Assembly: GCA_021405325.1 (NCBI GenBank)
Contig: QWII01000023.1
Location: 1 to 64,000, forward strand
Length of the DNA: 64,000 nt
Source: Caldilinea sp. CFX5
Lineage (GTDB): Bacteria; Chloroflexota; Anaerolineae; Caldilineales; Caldilineaceae
Direction of reading: 5' to 3'
In this document: positions 62,314 to 64,000 of the stretch, one piece after another
Position numbering within the stretch: the first letter of the stretch is position 1
Layout: every line of letters begins with the position of its first letter
Notes under the pieces: generated by a model
Told to the model about the DNA's origin: nothing
The model's database searches: none
Seen by the model: only the letters and a program-made list of their open reading frames with translations
Program-made: the position numbers and the translations under genes

Positions 62314-62347
62314 GTTTAGGACCTTCCAAAATCCCTGATGATCACTG

Positions 62348-62746
62348 TCATTCCCAATCCTCTAGCTGTAGTTCTGCGATCCTGCCAAACTCGGCTGTAT
62401 TGTGCGTAACCAAAGTAACCTGATTTGCGACAGCAATGGCTGCAATTTGTAAATCATAGGGGCCGATGGGCGTACCCTTCTTAGCTAAATCGGCCCGGAT
62501 TTCGCCAAAAATTTGAGCCGCAGCATCATCAAAGGGCAACGAGATAAATTGATTGAGAAAACGTAGCTGTTTGGCGAGCGATAGCTCCGGTGTTTGGCTT
62601 TTCATCGCGCCATAAAAAAGTTCCGCTTTGACGACCGAACAGACTACAATGGCGTCCGTCGGCATGGTACGCAACTTCTCGACCAGTGGTAAAGATCGCC
62701 CACTAATATACCGGATACAAGCGTTGGTATCGAGCAGGTATTTCAT
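62348..62746 (-). CDS. PIN-domain toxin (VapC-like)
   Basis: A 132-residue PIN-domain ribonuclease: KYLLDTNACIRY (first Asp), VVKAELFYGAMKS (Glu), IGPYDLQIAAIAV (Asp) and THNTAEFGRI, all four acidic/polar positions of the VapC active site. Such toxins cut tRNA or rRNA. ATG 62746 overlaps the antitoxin stop as ATGA, the standard arrangement of type II pairs; a GTG two codons earlier is less likely. Confidence 0.93.
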   Translation of the reverse strand: MKYLLDTNACIRYISGRSLPLVEKLRTMPTDAIVVCSVVKAELFYGAMKSQTPELSLAKQLRFLNQFISLPFDDAAAQIFGEIRADLAKKGTPIGPYDLQIAAIAVANQVTLVTHNTAEFGRIAELQLEDWE

Positions 62747-63003
62747 TGCCACTCTTCCCGTACTTCATAATTACCCTGTGGCTCACGCTCTGGGAAATCA
62801 GGGATGGAACCAAAGGTTTCCTCAAAAAAGCCCAAAGGCCAACCATTCGCATCGACAGCAACCGTCTGTTCGTTGTGTACAGTACCATTGGTGCTTGCTT
62901 CATCCAATGGTAGAATGATGATCTCCACCCGTCGATGACGCAACTCAATCGGAACTGTAATCGTCTCAGGGACCTCGTCAATAATTTGGCGAAAGTAAGT
63001 CAT
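62743..63003 (-). CDS. Antitoxin partner of the PIN toxin
   Basis: An 86-residue protein upstream of and overlapping the toxin. Its N-terminal part, EVPETITVPIELRHRRVEIIILPLD, resembles the beta-strand DNA-binding region of small VapB/DUF104-type antitoxins; quoted part VPIELRHRRVEIIILP. The acidic C-terminal tail (DFPEREPQGNYEVREEW) would wrap the toxin. The start at 63003 has GGGAAAGG upstream. Confidence 0.75.
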   Translation of the reverse strand: MTYFRQIIDEVPETITVPIELRHRRVEIIILPLDEASTNGTVHNEQTVAVDANGWPLGFFEETFGSIPDFPEREPQGNYEVREEWQ

Positions 63004-63190
63004 GATTGTTGCCTTTCCCTGTTGCTGATAACTGCGCCTGTCCGCCATTGTATCATGGCGCACCTCTGTTTATCGAAAGTTGGTCACAGCCTATCAACGC
63101 TGAACATGAGCAATTTGGTCAAGCGCACGGTTGCCTTCTTGGGTACAATGCACTGTCATGGAGACCGCACAGCACAACGCTGAACTCGGC

Positions 63191-64000
63191 TCACCGTTGG
63201 ATCAGCGGCAGATAGACTTTACGCTCCGTTTGGGCGAAAGTGACCGTCGCGGTTGCTTGCAGGGCGCCAAGGCTGGCTGTGACCTGCGCCACCCCTGTGG
63301 TTGTCGCTGCGGTCAGCGGCGCAAGGGCCACGCCATTGGCTGTAGTTTGGGCCGAACTGCTGATCGATCCCGATGAGGTGGTAAAGTTGACCACCTGACC
63401 GGCGATAGGATTGCCAAACCCATCCGTGACCGTGGCGCGCACGGTGGCGACACTCTGCCCATCGGCAGCCAATGTAGTCGGGGTGATGACGGTTGTGAGC
63501 AAGGCCGGCGCGCCCGCCACAAAGGTAACGGTTGCCGTCCGGTTGATGGCGCCGACGCTGGCGATCACGGTGGCATTGCCCACGGTTGTTGGCGCAAGAA
63601 GGTTCACGCTCACCTGCCCGTTAAGATCGGTTTTTCCGCTGCTTGCCGGCAGTAGACCCAATGTTGTGGTGAAATGAACCACCTGGTTGGGCGTCGGATT
63701 GCCATTGGCATCTTTCGCGACAACTGTGAGCGTGCTCGTGCTGCTGCCATCAGCGATGAGTTGACCCGGCGTCGCGGTCATGGCAAGGGTGGCGGCGGCG
63801 CCAATGAAAACCGTGAGATCACTATGGCGATAGCCGGCGGTGACATAAGGCGGCAGATCGGTGATGGCTTGATTCGGGTCGCCGGTGTGATAAATGAGGA
63901 CATTTTTCAGCACATAGGGGCCATCAACGCCATGTGACAGGATCTGCGTGGCGCTAAAGGGCAAGGTGATGCTCTGGACAGCCCCGGCGGTCACGGCTAC
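63191..64000 (-). CDS. Secreted Ig-like (Big_1/invasin-type) repeat protein, 5' end outside window
   Basis: The frame is open to the edge of the window, so only the C-terminal ~269 residues are seen. Two bacterial Ig-like domains of about 95 residues follow each other, each starting with a T-L-A-DG-S pattern (LIADGSSTSTLTVVAKDANG; LAADGQSVATVRATVTDGFG) and ending in a TVTF strand. The last residues are KVYLPLIQR. Secreted Chloroflexi proteins often end in a YLPL(I/V) plus basic tail, presumed to aid cell-surface attachment. That assignment is from memory of the phylum. The upstream part (GYRHSDLTVFIG) probably belongs to another domain. Confidence 0.85.
   Translation of the reverse strand, partial: VAVTAGAVQSITLPFSATQILSHGVDGPYVLKNVLIYHTGDPNQAITDLPPYVTAGYRHSDLTVFIGAAATLAMTATPGQLIADGSSTSTLTVVAKDANGNPTPNQVVHFTTTLGLLPASSGKTDLNGQVSVNLLAPTTVGNATVIASVGAINRTATVTFVAGAPALLTTVITPTTLAADGQSVATVRATVTDGFGNPIAGQVVNFTTSSGSISSSAQTTANGVALAPLTAATTTGVAQVTASLGALQATATVTFAQTERKVYLPLIQR

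Larger units (their letters stand above)
53107..62340. mobile_element. Putative integrated element or accessory island
   Basis: This stretch is visibly more AT-rich than its flanks from ~54.7 kb on. It contains a large serine recombinase, an excisionase-like HTH gene, a small protein with an operator, and a tight helicase/sigma/helicase cargo. It starts next to tRNA-Asp. I found no second copy of the tRNA 3' end, so both borders are provisional. Confidence 0.5.

Noticed and set aside
53034..62340. Second attachment site copying the tRNA-Asp 3' end
   Set aside because: I looked for a repeat of the T-arm/acceptor sequence at the right side of the island and did not find one; serine integrases need not use tRNA genes.

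Overview
The window reads as a gene-dense chromosome segment of a filamentous-type Chloroflexota bacterium, most like Caldilineales/Anaerolineae. This is inferred from family content: very long multi-GAF histidine kinases, substrate-binding proteins fused to von Willebrand A domains, a secreted Ig-like protein ending in KVYLPLIQR, and a full Mrp antiporter operon. Bulk DNA is GC-rich with short gaps. Roughly 53.1-62.3 kb is visibly more AT-rich and looks acquired. I ran no database search; all assignments rest on motifs, lengths and gene order.

Layout. 0-5.3 kb: polyphosphate kinase (minus), a CPBP membrane protease and an MFS exporter (plus). 5.4-22.2 kb: a 17-kb, all-minus signalling block. 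In transcription order it holds a GAF histidine kinase, a receiver-phosphotransferase (REC-APH) fusion, a PocR-type histidine kinase, a lone receiver, a five-GAF histidine kinase, a second REC-APH fusion, a soluble P-loop ATPase, an SPFH/band-7 membrane protein, and a membrane-anchored P-loop ATPase whose reading frame is broken between Walker A and Walker B. 22.8-24 kb: a PatB/MalY-type C-S lyase. 24.1-30.3 kb: mrpABCDEFG. 30.3-35.5 kb: a nuclease-like gene remnant, a radical-SAM protein, endonuclease V, a ROK sugar kinase, a Uma2-type protein with a 21-bp repeat and a frameshift, and galT. 35.5-44 kb: a surface cluster with a Leu/Ile/Val-type binding lipoprotein, a two-TM coiled-coil protein, two binding-protein/vWA fusions, a plain binding protein, PspA and a 48-codon membrane protein. 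44.2-52.9 kb: a secreted protein, a long RecQ with TPR-like N-terminus, a TnpB element, a FabF-type ketosynthase and a CoA-disulfide-reductase-like flavoprotein.

53.0-62.3 kb: tRNA-Asp, then a probable integrated element: a large serine recombinase, a small protein behind an operator-like palindrome, an excisionase-like HTH protein, and a tight three-gene cargo (NERD-nuclease/UvrD-type helicase, a sigma-70-family factor with a novel N-terminus, and an MrfA-like DEAD/DUF1998-type helicase whose start lies inside the sigma gene). This is my best candidate for an undescribed system. A broken gene, a VapBC-like pair and the 3' end of a secreted Ig-domain gene close the window.

A second theme is the intergenic DNA. 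Nearly every gap carries a hairpin, and many are built from a short word repeated in tandem on one arm and inverted on the other. The word differs from gap to gap, and gene stop codons lie in or against these hairpins.
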